Source of the DNA: Pelagophyceae sp. CCMP2097
Taxonomy: Eukaryota; Sar; Pelagophyceae
Assembly: GCA_026770575.1 (NCBI GenBank)
Contig: MU657259.1
Span: 159,334-191,889 of the forward strand
Direction of reading: 5' to 3'
Length of the DNA: 32,556 bases
Shown in pieces: positions 19,117 through 29,400 of the stretch (positions are counted from its first letter, which is position 1; the number at the start of each line of letters is the position of its first letter). The position numbers were made by a program, and so were the translations under genes. The notes beneath the pieces were generated by a model. That model saw only the letters and a program-made list of their open reading frames with translations. It was not told the DNA's origin and made no database searches.

Positions 19117-19195
19117 GTAATCCTTCAATCAAAGGACCCGAAGGGCCCTTGCCGTAAACTGACGTTGAATAAACGGCAAGGACCCTTCGGGTCCT
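19117..19195. repeat. 79 bp hairpin repeat, copy 2
   Basis: A direct repeat of 18528-18606 differing at two bases (one in the loop, one in the right arm). The change in the right arm restores a pair missing in copy 1, so the stem is nearly perfect. About 590 bp including the gap separates the copies. Confidence 0.9.
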
Positions 19196-19463
19196 GAAAT
19201 AGAAGAAGAAGGAATTCCTACTGATAAACAAACAGGACATAAACTTTTTCTTGAAAAAGATTTGATCAAGTCGCCATGGGGCAGAACTAGTACCCTTCAT
19301 GAATCATGAGCTCAGCGCTCCTCAGCGCTCATGCTCAAAGGTTCACGTTTGAACACGAGGACTCGTCAGGACTTAGGAATTCCTACTCGACGTCACGAGG
19401 CACGAAGAAGTGCACGAGGGTTGATCGCGCGAGCCGGGACGATTCGTACCAGGGAGTATCTCT
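19196..19463. other. Non-coding tail of the repeat island
   Basis: No gene seen. GGAATTCCTAC occurs twice (about 19211 and 19376), and CAGCGCTC is repeated around 19312-19330. It includes the downstream region of the minus-strand gene that ends at 19464. Confidence 0.4.
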
Positions 19464-21861
19464 TTACAGATCGACGGGGACGCAGGGGTGGCCGAGGCGC
19501 TCGAGGAGGAGCTCGGCGTCCCGCTGCGACGCGCCGGGGTCCCGCGCCGAGGCGTAGAGGAGCCGCTCGCAGAGCGCGATGATGTCGTGCCTACAGCGTG
19601 TCAGTCGCCTCGGCCGTCGGATGGGCGGCCGCACCTGGGTAGCACGTCCACGGCGTCAAAGCCGAACAAGATCTCGAGCGTCGCCTCGGGGTCCTGCGCG
19701 AAGAAGACGACGTGGCCCAGGAGCTGCAGCACGCGCCGCGCAAATTCGACTTCGCGCCGGTCGCTGTCCGAGGAACGAATGAGGCGACGGAGCGGGCGGG
19801 CCTCCGCTCGGGCGGCACGGCAATCAAAGACGCCGGATTTCGAGGGGGACGGCAGAGGGGCTTCCCCGGTGCTCAGGAGCGCGTCGAGGAGCCCGCGAGC
19901 CTAGGCATCTCGCAGTGCGGAGGCCCACCCTCTTACGTCCAAAGCAAGAGCCGACCTTTGCCGCTTGCAGGTCGACGTGGTTGGCGTCGTCGAGCGCGTC
20001 GTTCGCGGCCTAGCGAGGCGTCGTTCAGCACCGATGCGTCTGAGACGAGGGCGGTGGTCGTTACCGAGATGAGCAGCACGGCGACGCTCGGCGCGCGGCG
20101 CTCGCGCACGACGGTGTCGCGCGCGCCCGCGGCGTCGTCCTCGGGCCCGGACGACCGTTTCCGCTGGTGGCGGTGCGACGTGCGCGACGCGAGGAGGGCC
20201 TACCGCCGGGGGGATTCGTGGTCGAGGGGACGCGTCGACGTTTGCGCCGGTGGTCGCGCGGGGCGCACCGCGGCGCGTCCGGCGTCATCGACGCAGATCG
20301 TCGACGCGACGGCGATGGCGCTGACGTGGAGGCGCCGCGCGAGGTCGGGCTGCTCGCGCGGCGCGACGGCGCGACAGGCGTCCGCAAAGTCCGGCCAGAC
20401 CTAGCGCGCCAAGGTCCGGGCAGACCTCGCGCGCCGTCGCGCTGCAAGCGAAGGCGAGGGCGCGGGCGGCGGCGAGGGTACCTCGTCGTCGAAGCGCGCG
20501 GCGCGGCCCTCGGCCAGCGAGAGCGTCTCGAAGAGGTCGAGCATCGACTCGACGGCCCCGTCGTCGCCCCCGCGCAGCGCCTCGTCGACGACGGCCTCGA
20601 GGCCGCAGCACCGCCGCGCGCCCCAGAACAGCGGCGCCTGCGCACGGCGGGTCTGCTGCTTTCGGGCGCCGCCGTGCTCGCGGGCGCCCAAGACGCGCAG
20701 CGACGCACCGCCCACCACTCGGCGTCGTCGGAGCGCGGTGCGAGGGCGGCGACGAGGCGCAGCGCGGGCGTCCGGAGCGCGCCGTCGGCGGCGGCGAGGC
20801 GCAGCGCCGACTGGACGATGGCCGAGTCTTCGCAGAGGTCGACGGCCGAGCTGCAGACCAGCGCCTCGGCGACCTCGAGCGCCGCCGGCGCCGCGTCCGA
20901 CGCGGCCGCGACGACGTTGCCGAGGGCTCTGCACAGCAGGTCGACGCCGCCCGCCGCGCGCAGGCCGATCTGCGCGACAGCGCCTAAGCGAAAGCAGTCG
21001 CAATCGCGCCGCCGCGCCGCGGGTGTCACTCACCGCGGACGACGGGACAGGCGTCCTCGAGCCGCGCGATGGCCACCTTGCAGATGTCGAAGACGATGCG
21101 GGGCACGCCGCTGTCAAAGTGTGGCTCCGCCGACTCTGCTAAAGGCTCTGCGAGAGGCGGCGCCCGCGCCGCCTCGTCGTCGACGCGATGTGGAGGCGGC
21201 GGCGGCGAAGGTGGCGGCGGCGGATCTGCTGCGCGAGGTCGAGGGGGCGGCACGGTGAATCCGTCCACGTCCTGGAGCGGCGCCTCGCCCTTGGCCGGGC
21301 TCTTCGTCGAGACGCGCTGCGAGAGCCGCTGCAGCGACCGCGACGCGCGCTGCAGCTCCTCCTACGGTCGACGCCGGTTACGCACTCGGCGGCGCACGGG
21401 CGACTCGAGGGCCGCACCGTCTTGAACGCGAGTTCGGACCGCAAACTCTTGCAGCCGAGCTCGACCTCGTGCTTCGCCTCGGCCTCGATGACCGCTATGG
21501 AGGCGAGCAGGTCGAAGATCTGCTCTTCGGCCTCGAGGAGCCGCCGCCGCAGCGCCGCAGCGTCGCCGTCCGCTGCCGGGGCCGGCGAGGCGCGCGGCGC
21601 GAGCGGCGGCGCCGGCGCCGGCGCGGGGCGCGCCGACCGCTCCCGGAGGAGCCGCGCGTTCTCGGCCTCTAGCTGCGAAACGCGCGCCTGGAGGGCGACG
21701 GCCTCGGCCGTCGGGCGCGCGCCTTCGTCGGGGATGAGGACCTGCTGCAACGGCGTCGAGCTGCGCGAGGGAAAGCTGGCCGCCGCCTCGCCGGACATTG
21801 GCCGTTTCCGGCCCACCGGCTGGTCGCCGCCGCGCCGGATCTGCAGCGGCGGCGCCCGCAT
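19464..21861 (-). CDS. Coiled-coil plus alpha-solenoid protein, possibly ATRIP (ATR-interacting protein)
   Basis: Nine exons on the minus strand: 21861-21418, 21361-21034, 20983-20709, 20637-20482, 20400-20269, 20199-20065, 20009-19956, 19900-19635 and 19590-19464. These total 638 codons, and every GT/AG junction keeps phase. ATGs exist at 21861 and 21798; the longer is used. Residues about 50-165 form a coiled coil (VALQARVSQLEAENARLLRE, later KSLRSELAFKTEELQRASRS) with a Pro/Ala-rich break. A Pro-rich linker precedes continuous helical repeats, for example FDICKVAIARLEDACPVVRG, LLCRALGNVVAAAS, RRVLQLLGHVVFFAQDP and LFGFDAVDVLPRHDIIALCE. The S-E-L-x-F-K-x-x-E-L string at the end of the coil resembles ATRIP, the partner that brings ATR kinase to RPA-coated DNA. 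That identity rests on this string and the layout, so it is tentative. Other coiled-coil/ARM proteins are possible. Confidence 0.7.
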
Positions 21862-21995
21862 CCTTGTCGAGTTCTCGCGCGATCGAATCCGGAGCTTTTA
21901 TAAACCTTTCTTTAAGAAATCATTTCAGCGAAGCGCGCCCCGCGGAACTTCAGAGCTACAATTGTAGAGGAAGCCGGCCCGGCCCCGGGGGCAGG
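21862..21995. promoter_or_regulatory. 134 bp divergent promoter
   Basis: This short gap separates the start codons of the minus-strand solenoid gene and the plus-strand Gln-rich gene. It is much more AT-rich than its flanks. TTTTATAAA at 21896-21904 is a TATA-like element, and a TTTCTTTAAGAAA partial palindrome follows at about 21907-21919. A shared bidirectional promoter is likely. Confidence 0.55.
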
Positions 21996-23057
21996 ATGGC
22001 GGCGCTGTTGGCGCATCTCGCGGAGTCGCCGCTTGCGTCGACGCTGCAGCGGCTCGGGAGCGGCATCTTCGTTGGCTCGGCGTCGGTGCGGCCCGAGGAG
22101 CTCGAGGCGGATGGCGAGCTCGACGACCAGGAGCTCGAGGACCTCGCGAACCTCGAGCGCATGCGCCGCGCCGCGACGGAGGCCTGCCTCCGTGAAGTCG
22201 TCGGTCACCTCGATTCCTTTCTCGCCGACTACGCGCGGTCGACGGGGCCGCCGCCGGCGTACGAGGACTGGGTGAGCGCGCTGCACCCGGAGAACACAAA
22301 AGCCGGCGTCGTCGACCACCGCTTCTACGACGAAAAGGCGGACCATCGTCGGCTCTGGAACGCGAAGTGCGCGCCAGAGAGGCGCGTCGCGGCCGCGGCC
22401 CGCCCTTCCGCGCCGCCGCCCGCGGCGCGCGCGCCGGACGTCGGGGGCGCGGCGGCCGCCACCGCGGCGCCGCCAGACGTCGCGAGCCCGCACGCGCAAA
22501 AGCTACGGCAGCTCGAGGAGTTGCGGCAGCTGCGCCAGCAGCTCGAGCACCTGGTGCTGCTGCGCAGCCACCAGCTCCAACGCCAGGCGCAGCACGACGC
22601 GTGGTTCCAGCAACAGCAGCAGCAGCCGCAGCCGCAGCAGCAATGGCAACAAGTGCCGCCGCCGCGATGGCAACAACAGCAATGGCAGCAACAACATCGG
22701 CAGCAGCCGCAACCGCACCTCCTACAACCGCACCTGCAACAGCGCCTAACGCCATATCATTCCCAGCAGTACGCGCCGTTCGCAGCGGCTCAACCGCAAC
22801 GACCGCCTTGGCCGACATCCCCGCAGCAGGCTCTTCCGACTCACCAGTTCCCCTCAGGCCACGCACGACATCCGCAGTACCCGCCTCCACTCCAGCAGCC
22901 ACCGCAGCCACCGCAGCGGCCGACGTTAGGACCGCAGCCGACGGCGGGGCAGCAGTGGCAGCAACCGGCGCACGGGTGGCTGCAGCACGCCCCGTGGCAA
23001 CCTCCTCCCGCGCCGGCGACGATGCACGACGCATGCGACCCGTTCGCCGGTCTATGA
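21996..23057 (+). CDS. Gln/Pro-rich protein with a conserved-looking N-terminal domain
   Basis: A single exon of 353 aa starting at the first ATG after the TATA-like element. Residues 1-125 look folded: LLAHLAESPLASTLQRLGSG, acidic ELDDQELEDLANLERMRRAA, then YEDWVSALHPENTKAGVVDH, RFYDEKADHRRLWN. The Y-E-D-W...LHPEN...D-x-RFY...DHR-x-LWN pattern looks like a real family motif, but I cannot name it. Residues 165-200 form a short Gln/Leu helix (QLEELRQLRQQLEHLVLLR). The remainder is poly-Gln/Pro/Trp low-complexity sequence, typical of disordered transcription or RNA-granule proteins. Function unknown. Confidence 0.75.
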   Translation: MAALLAHLAESPLASTLQRLGSGIFVGSASVRPEELEADGELDDQELEDLANLERMRRAATEACLREVVGHLDSFLADYARSTGPPPAYEDWVSALHPENTKAGVVDHRFYDEKADHRRLWNAKCAPERRVAAAARPSAPPPAARAPDVGGAAAATAAPPDVASPHAQKLRQLEELRQLRQQLEHLVLLRSHQLQRQAQHDAWFQQQQQQPQPQQQWQQVPPPRWQQQQWQQQHRQQPQPHLLQPHLQQRLTPYHSQQYAPFAAAQPQRPPWPTSPQQALPTHQFPSGHARHPQYPPPLQQPPQPPQRPTLGPQPTAGQQWQQPAHGWLQHAPWQPPPAPATMHDACDPFAGL

Positions 23058-23121
23058 CTGCCCCCCGGGTCCTACTAAATCCATGCACGAAGGTTCGCGT
23101 TTACGCCGCGGCAGAGTGATC

Positions 23122-24526
23122 TTAGTCGATTGGGACGATGCTCCGTATGACGTAGCCGCCCGCCTGCCCCTGCGGCCCGCCGACGGCGCCGCGGACGACG
23201 GCGACACCGGCGTCGCGCTGGAACATGAGGTACGACGGCAGCCGCCGCGCCGCCGCCGGCTCCCAGGGCCGCCGCCAGCTCTCCAAGACGCGGGGCCGGC
23301 TCGAGCCGACCGAGTCGTCGTCGGACACCTGCGCCAGCCGGACCGTGTGCGCGTACCGCGGCCTAGGCACGGGCGTCACCGCGGGCGGGCAACTTGCCCC
23401 TGGCGGCCACGGGCGACGCCCTGGCCGCGAGCATCGCCGCGAGCGACCCATGGCAGCGCGACCGCGGCGGCGGCGCACCTCTCGCCGGCCGCGCCGCCGA
23501 CGCCGCCTAGGCCGATGACCGGCGTCCGGCCCGACCTATTGCGCTGCTCGGCGGCCGATCGGCGGTCGGTTGCGGCTTTGGTGAGACTCACGGCAGCGCC
23601 GTCGAGTGCGGGGCCTGTGTTTCTCGGCGCGGCCGCGCCTGTACGGCGTACCAGACGTTGCGCCGCGCGAAGTTTGCTTCGGCGCCGGAGCGCGTGCGGC
23701 CGTCGCCGTCGGCGTGGAACGACGCCGTCGGTGCCGACGCCGACTGCCGCAGCGGGCCTTCGTATGCGTCGCCGTGGACGTCCTTGGCGTGCGACGACCG
23801 CGTCATTTTCTCCCAGATGCGGCGTGGGTCCGCCGCCGCCGAAAAGGCGAGGGACGCAGCGCGGGCCGCTGCCGCACCGGCGCCGGCAGCCTCCAGCTCG
23901 TGCGCGGCTCGGGTTCTCGTCGTCCCGAGGGCGGCCGAGTCGGCTGTTTGGGAGAGAGCCGAGTCGGGCGCGGCTCGGGTTCTCGTCGTCCGGGGGACGG
24001 CCGAGTCGGCTGTTTGGGAGAGCCCCGTGTCGTGCGCGCCTCGGCTTCTCACCGTCCGGAGGACGGCCGAGGTCGTAAGGGAGAGAGCCGAGTCGGGTGC
24101 GCGCGGCGGTTGCGGCGCTTCGGCGACTTGCCGCCGCTTCTTCTTCTTCGTCTTGCGCGGCCGCTCCGCCACCCGCGCCAGCTTGCCGTCGCCGCGCGGC
24201 TTCTTCTTCGGCTTTAGCGCGGCGAACGTATCGAGGTGCGGGACGCGAAATTCGCGCCGCTTCGACGCCGCCGCGGCCCGGTCGTCGGCGGGCGGCGCGC
24301 TTTGCTGCGACGCCGCGCCACGGTCATCGGCGGGCGGCGCCGCCTCAAACGCGCCCCGGCCGTCGTCGGGCGGCGCGGACTCAATCGCGCCCCGGTCGTC
24401 GTCGGGCGGTGCGGCGTCGTCGACGGGCGGCGCGGCGTCGTCGTCGGGCGTCGCGGCCTCGCCGGCGAACCATTCCTCGAAGTACTCCTTCGAGAGCTTG
24501 AGACTCCGCACGCCAGCCACAGCCAT
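23122..24526 (-). CDS. Unknown low-complexity protein with 22-residue tandem repeats
   Basis: The model has two exons on the minus strand, 24526-23592 and 23362-23122 (391 aa). The 229 nt intron is longer than others here and could hide a small exon. The protein begins MAVAGVRSLKLSKEYFEEWF. An acidic region follows with repeated APPxDDRGA units, then a Lys/Arg patch (KPRKTKKKKRR-like, a candidate nuclear signal). Three tandem 22-residue units (LSQTADSAVPRTTRTRA type) come next. A conserved-looking segment has RRIWEKMTRSSHAKDVHGDA and ARRNVWYAV. The second exon (PRYAHTVRLAQVSDDDSVGS, then RLPSYLMFQRDAGVAVV) ends at VIRSIVPID. No family recognised. Confidence 0.6.
23902..24099 (-). repeat. 66 bp tandem repeat, three copies
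   Basis: Units begin at 23902, 23968 and 24034 with an exact 66 bp period (22 codons, in frame). The first two are nearly identical and the third has diverged. They encode the LSQTADSA...TTRTRA repeats of the overlapping gene. Confidence 0.9.
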
Positions 24527-24706
24527 CCTCAGACGGCCGGCGGCCTATAACTGAGCCGCGCGTCCCCGCCCGCGTCGGAAGCGCGTTAACCACAGCTGAA
24601 CACGCTCGAAAAAGGGTCACATGGATTTCTTTTTAGAGTGGCGTTAGGGGACGTTTGTATATATATACGATGGCCCCGGGGCCGTGCCAGGCCCATGCCC
24701 ACGGGG
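24527..24706 (-). promoter_or_regulatory. Probable promoter with palindromic TATA tract
   Basis: 180 bp between the SMYD stop and the start of the downstream minus-strand gene. GTATATATATAC at 24657-24668 is a perfect 12 bp palindrome about 130 bp upstream of that start. It could be a TATA element for the gene at 24526 or part of the SMYD 3' region. Confidence 0.4.
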
Positions 24707-25969
24707 TCAGTCGTCGTCGCTTCCATCGTCGCTCCGCAGCGCCTCTGAAAGGAGTTTCTCGGATGTGCGGAAGAGTTGCGAGTCTTCGCCGTGGCTGAGC
24801 TTGATGCTCTCGATTGCGAGTTTGGCGTGTTTGGCGGCGGCTTCGGGGTCGTTGACCGCGAGGAGTAGCTTCGCCGTGCGCAAATCGTGCAGGCCGCGCT
24901 GCGGGTGCGCCTGCGGGTACGCCGCGGCGTACTTCGGCGCTGCAGCGACGCTGTAGGCCGCCGCGCTCGCAAAGTCGCGGCCCCTGATCGCGGCCTCGAT
25001 GGCCTCGCTTTGAACGCGGACGTCGCTGCCACGGAGCGATTCGCCGTCGCCCGCGGCGCACGCGGCGCAGACGCAGTCGAAGCCGTATTTCTCCGCGAGG
25101 TGGCTTCGCCGCTCGCTGCGCGGCAGGTTGGTGACGTCGTCGTAAGCGTGGCACAGCTCTGCGCCCGCGGCGACGGCGGCGAGCGAGACGTAGGCGAGGC
25201 GCGGCGCGCGGCCCGAAGCGATTTCGAAGCGCTGCCAGATGTTTGGGTCGCAGGCGTGGTTCGCCGCCGTGGCCGCGCGCGGCAGGAGACCGACGCCGAT
25301 CGGGCGGAGCTCGTCGTCGTAGACAGTGTGCACGTTGCGCTGCAAACCGCGGAGGAGGCGCCGGATTCTAGGCGCGCCGGACGAAGCCGTTGAAGCCTCG
25401 GCCGGCGCCGCGGCCGCGTCTGCGCCGACGAGGCGCGCGACGACGACGGCCGCCGCGTCCAGCGCGCCGTCGCCGTCTTCCGAGTCGCCGCCGTCCGGCG
25501 CGCAGCCGCCGACGTCGAGGTCGTCGACGTAGCTCCGGACGGCCGCGTCGCGGCGGCAGCGCCGCAGCACGCGCGCGGCGAGGCGGCACGCGGGCGGCGC
25601 GTGGGGCCACTCGGCCGACGCGCACTCGGCTGCGTGGTCCTCGGCGCCGGCGGCGGCGCAGGCTTCTCCGCAGAACGCGCGCGCGCAGGCGCCGCACCGG
25701 CCCGCGCTACAAACGTCGCCGCCGCAGAGCGCGCAGAGCGGCAGCGCTGTGTCGAAGATGACGTGCGCGACGGGCGCCGCGCGCAGCAAGACGTCGCCGG
25801 CGGCCACGTTTCGCCGCGCGAAGAGCCCGAGGCCGGCGGCGGCGGGCGCCACCGTCGCGAACTTGCCCACGTGCCGCGGCGCCGGCGGTGGGGCCTCGTC
25901 CGCCCAGCGCCATTCCGTCGCGCCGCTCCCGTCACGCGTCAAAATGACGCTCGCCATCGCCTCAGCCAT
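24707..25969 (-). CDS. SMYD-type SET-MYND protein lysine methyltransferase
   Basis: A single exon of 420 aa. The ATG at 25969 is used because the longer frame has only a GTG. Domains in order: SET N-part (GLGLFARRNVAAGDVLL, about 46-62); MYND zinc finger (CALCGGDVCSAGRCGACARA to CAAAGAEDHAAEC, about 79-116); linker; SET core with ANHACDPNIW (NHxCxPN, S-adenosylmethionine and substrate site) and AAGAELCHAYDD; the post-SET Cys cluster FDCVCAAC. A C-terminal TPR-like helical region has YPQAHPQRGLHDLRTAKLLL then AAKHAKLAIESIKLSHGEDS. Residues and order match SMYD enzymes that methylate lysines on histones or other proteins in nucleus or cytoplasm. The substrate is unknown. The gene is divergent from the second surface-protein gene. 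Confidence 0.9.
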   Translation of the reverse strand: MAEAMASVILTRDGSGATEWRWADEAPPPAPRHVGKFATVAPAAAGLGLFARRNVAAGDVLLRAAPVAHVIFDTALPLCALCGGDVCSAGRCGACARAFCGEACAAAGAEDHAAECASAEWPHAPPACRLAARVLRRCRRDAAVRSYVDDLDVGGCAPDGGDSEDGDGALDAAAVVVARLVGADAAAAPAEASTASSGAPRIRRLLRGLQRNVHTVYDDELRPIGVGLLPRAATAANHACDPNIWQRFEIASGRAPRLAYVSLAAVAAGAELCHAYDDVTNLPRSERRSHLAEKYGFDCVCAACAAGDGESLRGSDVRVQSEAIEAAIRGRDFASAAAYSVAAAPKYAAAYPQAHPQRGLHDLRTAKLLLAVNDPEAAAKHAKLAIESIKLSHGEDSQLFRTSEKLLSEALRSDDGSDDD

Positions 25970-26469
25970 CTCGCCGACCGGCCTGCCGATGAGAGGGACG
26001 CCTTTGTGTGCGACGGCGTTCTCGCGTCGCGACACGCGTCTGATGGCGTCGCGACGTCACGGTCACGGCCGTGCACGGTGCGTCTGATCGCCCTATCTTG
26101 CGCTTGGCCTGCCCATCGCGCCTACTGTTTGATTGATTAAAGTGAAATATCGCCGAGAAGGTATCGCGGAAAATCCACCTCGGATCATACTCGACATTGT
26201 GCCCAACATGAACAATGCTGGGCGGCGTAGGCGAGTGCCCGAGGAGGCTCGTCCATCGCCGTTTTCCTGATGTGAAAAAATACGATCCCTCGCGACGCAG
26301 TGATTCTCGCATCGTGCGAAGTCGCTCAAGTTGCAATTGTGCGAAACGCGAGCTCGCGCAAAGTTAAAGTGCGCTAAAAACGAGGACCCTAGTGCGAGGC
26401 ACGTTTCGTGTTTGGCAAACCGCCTCTTTACTGGCCTCGGCCGCGGACCCTGGTACGCGGCGCGGAGCC
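25970..26469. promoter_or_regulatory. 500 bp divergent intergenic region
   Basis: Lies between the SMYD start (minus) and the second Pro-Thr surface-protein start (plus). The middle (about 26120-26360) is more AT-rich than either gene, with TTTGATTGATTAAAGTG near 26127. No ORF with homology, RNA gene or repeat is recognisable. Both promoters are expected here. Confidence 0.4.
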
Positions 26470-29400
26470 ATGCGTCTCCTACGCTTCGCCGCGGTATGGG
26501 CCGCCGCCTACCGCGCCGGCGCGGACGAGTGCCCCGGCGGCGAGTCGGTGAACCTGCGCGTCAGCCTCGGCGGGGGCGGCGTGCGGTCGGTGATGCGCTG
26601 GGTCCTCGAGCCGTGGAGGTCGTCGCGCGACGAAATCGGCGCCGGCGAATCTTTCATCGCTTCTGGGGCAATCGAGGAGCTGCCGGGCATGTGCGTCGAG
26701 CCGGGCAAGTACGCGTTGGAGGTCTCGCGACCCGACGAGACGTGCGAGACACCAGTCGTCTTCCTCGAGTGCGCCGTGCCCACGGCCCAGCCGACGCCGC
26801 TGCCCTCGCGCGGGCCTACGCCCAGACCGACGAGGGCACCGACGACGTCGAGGCCGACGCGCGCGCCGACGACGGCACCGACGCTCCGGCCGACGCCGCA
26901 GCCGAGCGCCCGGCCGACGGTACGGCCGACGCCGCTGCCGACCGCGACGCCGACGGCGGCGTGCTACGACGTGGCGGTCGTAGAGTCTGGGACGTGCACT
27001 TCCGCGGGCTGCGTGGTCCTCAACTTCTTCGACCTCGAGCCGTTTGCGCGCGGCGCCGCCTGCGCCATCACGGCGGCGAAGCTGACCGCCGACTTCGCCG
27101 GCGATGTCGACGGCACCGACGAGGCCGTCGAGGTGGACGTGGCCCGCAACGTCGGCGAGCTCGACGGCGCCACGCGCGTCGGCGGCTGCGCAGGCGGCGC
27201 CCTCGGCGCATCGCAGCCTGCGGCGTGCGACGGCGCCTTTAGCACGTGCGCCGACGCGACGGACATTGACGTCTCGGCGTTCCTCGCGGCGGGCCCCGAC
27301 GCCGACGCGCCGCAGCTCATCGTCACCGGCCGCGGCACCTCTGGCGTCGACAGCTGCGGCGGCGACGAGCCGGCGTTCCGCGTGCGCGCCTCGCTCGCCT
27401 ACACCGTCTGCTGCCACACGCCGACGGCGTCGCCAACATTAAGACCGACGCCCACGCCGACGCTAAGCCCGACGCCCGCGCCGACGACGAGGCCCACGCC
27501 CGCACCTTCTGACCGGCCGACGGCCGCGCCCAGCGCGCGGCCATCGGGACCGAGCCCGCTGCCGACGCCCAACCCGACGCCGCGGCCCAGCGCCAGCCAG
27601 CCCCCGACTGCGGTGCCGACCCCGCGGCCGACGCCCGCGCCCACGGCCACGCCCTCGCTGCCGCCGGTCTTCGCGCCGACGAGCGTGCCGACGGCCGTGC
27701 CGACGGGGGGCTCGACGGTCGCGCCGACGGCGCTGCCGACTACCGAGCCTTCGGCGACGCCGACGGCGCTGCCGACGAGCATGCCGACAACGACGCCGCC
27801 GACGGCACAACCGACCGCCGGGCCTTCAAGTTCGCCGTCGGCGCCGCCGTCGCCGCGGCCGACGACGAGCTCGCCCGTGGCGACTGCGCCGCCGACCGCC
27901 GGCCCGAGCCCGGTCCCGAGCCCGGTGCCGACGTCAGTGCCGAGCCGACTGCCGACCCAGATGCCAATCGCGGCGGGCGACCCGACGGCGGTGCCGACGT
28001 TTTTACCGTCGGCGGTTCCGTCGGCGGTGCCGTCGGCAGTGCCCACGGGAGTGCCCACGGCGGCGCCGACTGCGTTTCCGACGTTGGCGCCGTCGCCCGA
28101 ACCGACTTTCTTGCCTTCGGCGGCGCCGTCGTCGCCGCCGACGGTGCAGCCTTCGTCGTCCCCGACGGCGCCGACGAGCTCGCCGACGCCCATGTGCCAA
28201 CCCTTTGACGACTCGCAAGAGGGTATGTGCACGTCCGCCGCCTGCGAGATCCAAAATATCTTCCAGCTCGACGAGTACGACACTTCAAAGTGCTTCGTCA
28301 CGAGTGCGGTGCTGACCATCGAGGTCTCTGGCGACTTTAACGGCAACGTCGAGTCGCCAAAGGGCACGCCCGTGCAGGAGGAGGTGTTGCTCTTCCTAGA
28401 TAACGTCCAGCGCGTTGCCAGCCCCATCTGCACGTCCGGCGGCGAGTGCCTCAACGACGCCGGCGTCCCCGACTACGCGAATTTTCGTAATCCGGGCTAC
28501 GAGACGTGCCCCGCCTTTGAGGCCTTGGACGTGGCCACGGAGCTCGGCGAGACGGGCCGCCTCGTCGTCTTGACAAAGGGCACCGTCAGCGTCGACGCCT
28601 GCCGGTCGTTTGTGCGCGGCACCATCGTCGCAGAAGTCTGCTGCGTCGCGCCGACGCCCACGCCCACGGCCAAGCCCACACCCAAGCCCACACCCAAGCC
28701 GACGCCGACGCCAACGCCGCAGCCGACGACCAAACTGACGCCCCAGCCGACGGCCAAGCCGACGGCCAAGCCGACGGCCAAGCCGACGCCCCAGCCGACG
28801 GCCAAGCCCACGCCGCCCTTGCTGGTCCCGGTGCCCGCGCCGACGCGGCCGCCGACGCCGACACCGTCGCTGCAGCCCAAGGTCGGCCCGTCGTCGCGGC
28901 CGTCGCCGGTGCCGTCGCCGGTGCCGACGCTGCCGCCGCCCACGTCGATGCCTTCGCTTTCGCCGACGCCCAAGCCTTCGCTTCCGCCGACGCCCAAGCC
29001 GACGCCGCAGCCTTCAAGAGCGCCGACGCCCAAGCCTTCGCCGTCGCCGACGTTGCAGCCGACGCGGGTGCCCATCCCAGCGCCGACGGCGGTGCCATCG
29101 GTGGTGCCGACGCTGCGGCCGACGACGGGTTGCACAGCAGTTTTCTGTATCTCTGTCGCCGACGGCTCCTGCACGCTCTGCGCTAAAAAGTCGAAGAAGA
29201 AGCGCGCGTACGCGTTCCCCTGGATCGTCCTCCTCTGGGCGTTCCTGGCTCTACTAGGCTGCTGCTGCTGCTGCCTCATCTTCGCCGTCTGCCTACCCTG
29301 GTGCCGGCGCGCCGCGGACAGGCGCGCGTTCCTGCCGGACAACCACCACCCGGGGTACATCGACGCCGCCGCCGCGCGCGCCACCGCCTTCAAGGGCGCC

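Noticed and set aside
20285..20611. TLAAARALAFACSATAREVC frame as an extra solenoid exon
   Set aside because: It lies in the 81 nt interval between two in-phase exons, and using it would break the frame of the following helices.
23376..23591. Separate 71-residue minus-strand gene
   Set aside because: It starts at the splice donor of the 391-residue gene and has no motif. It is better explained as intron, though a hidden small exon is not excluded.
27399..28454. Minus-strand open frame opposite the second surface protein
   Set aside because: Same repeat-mirror effect; the plus-strand frame carries the Cys-rich modules and membrane helix.
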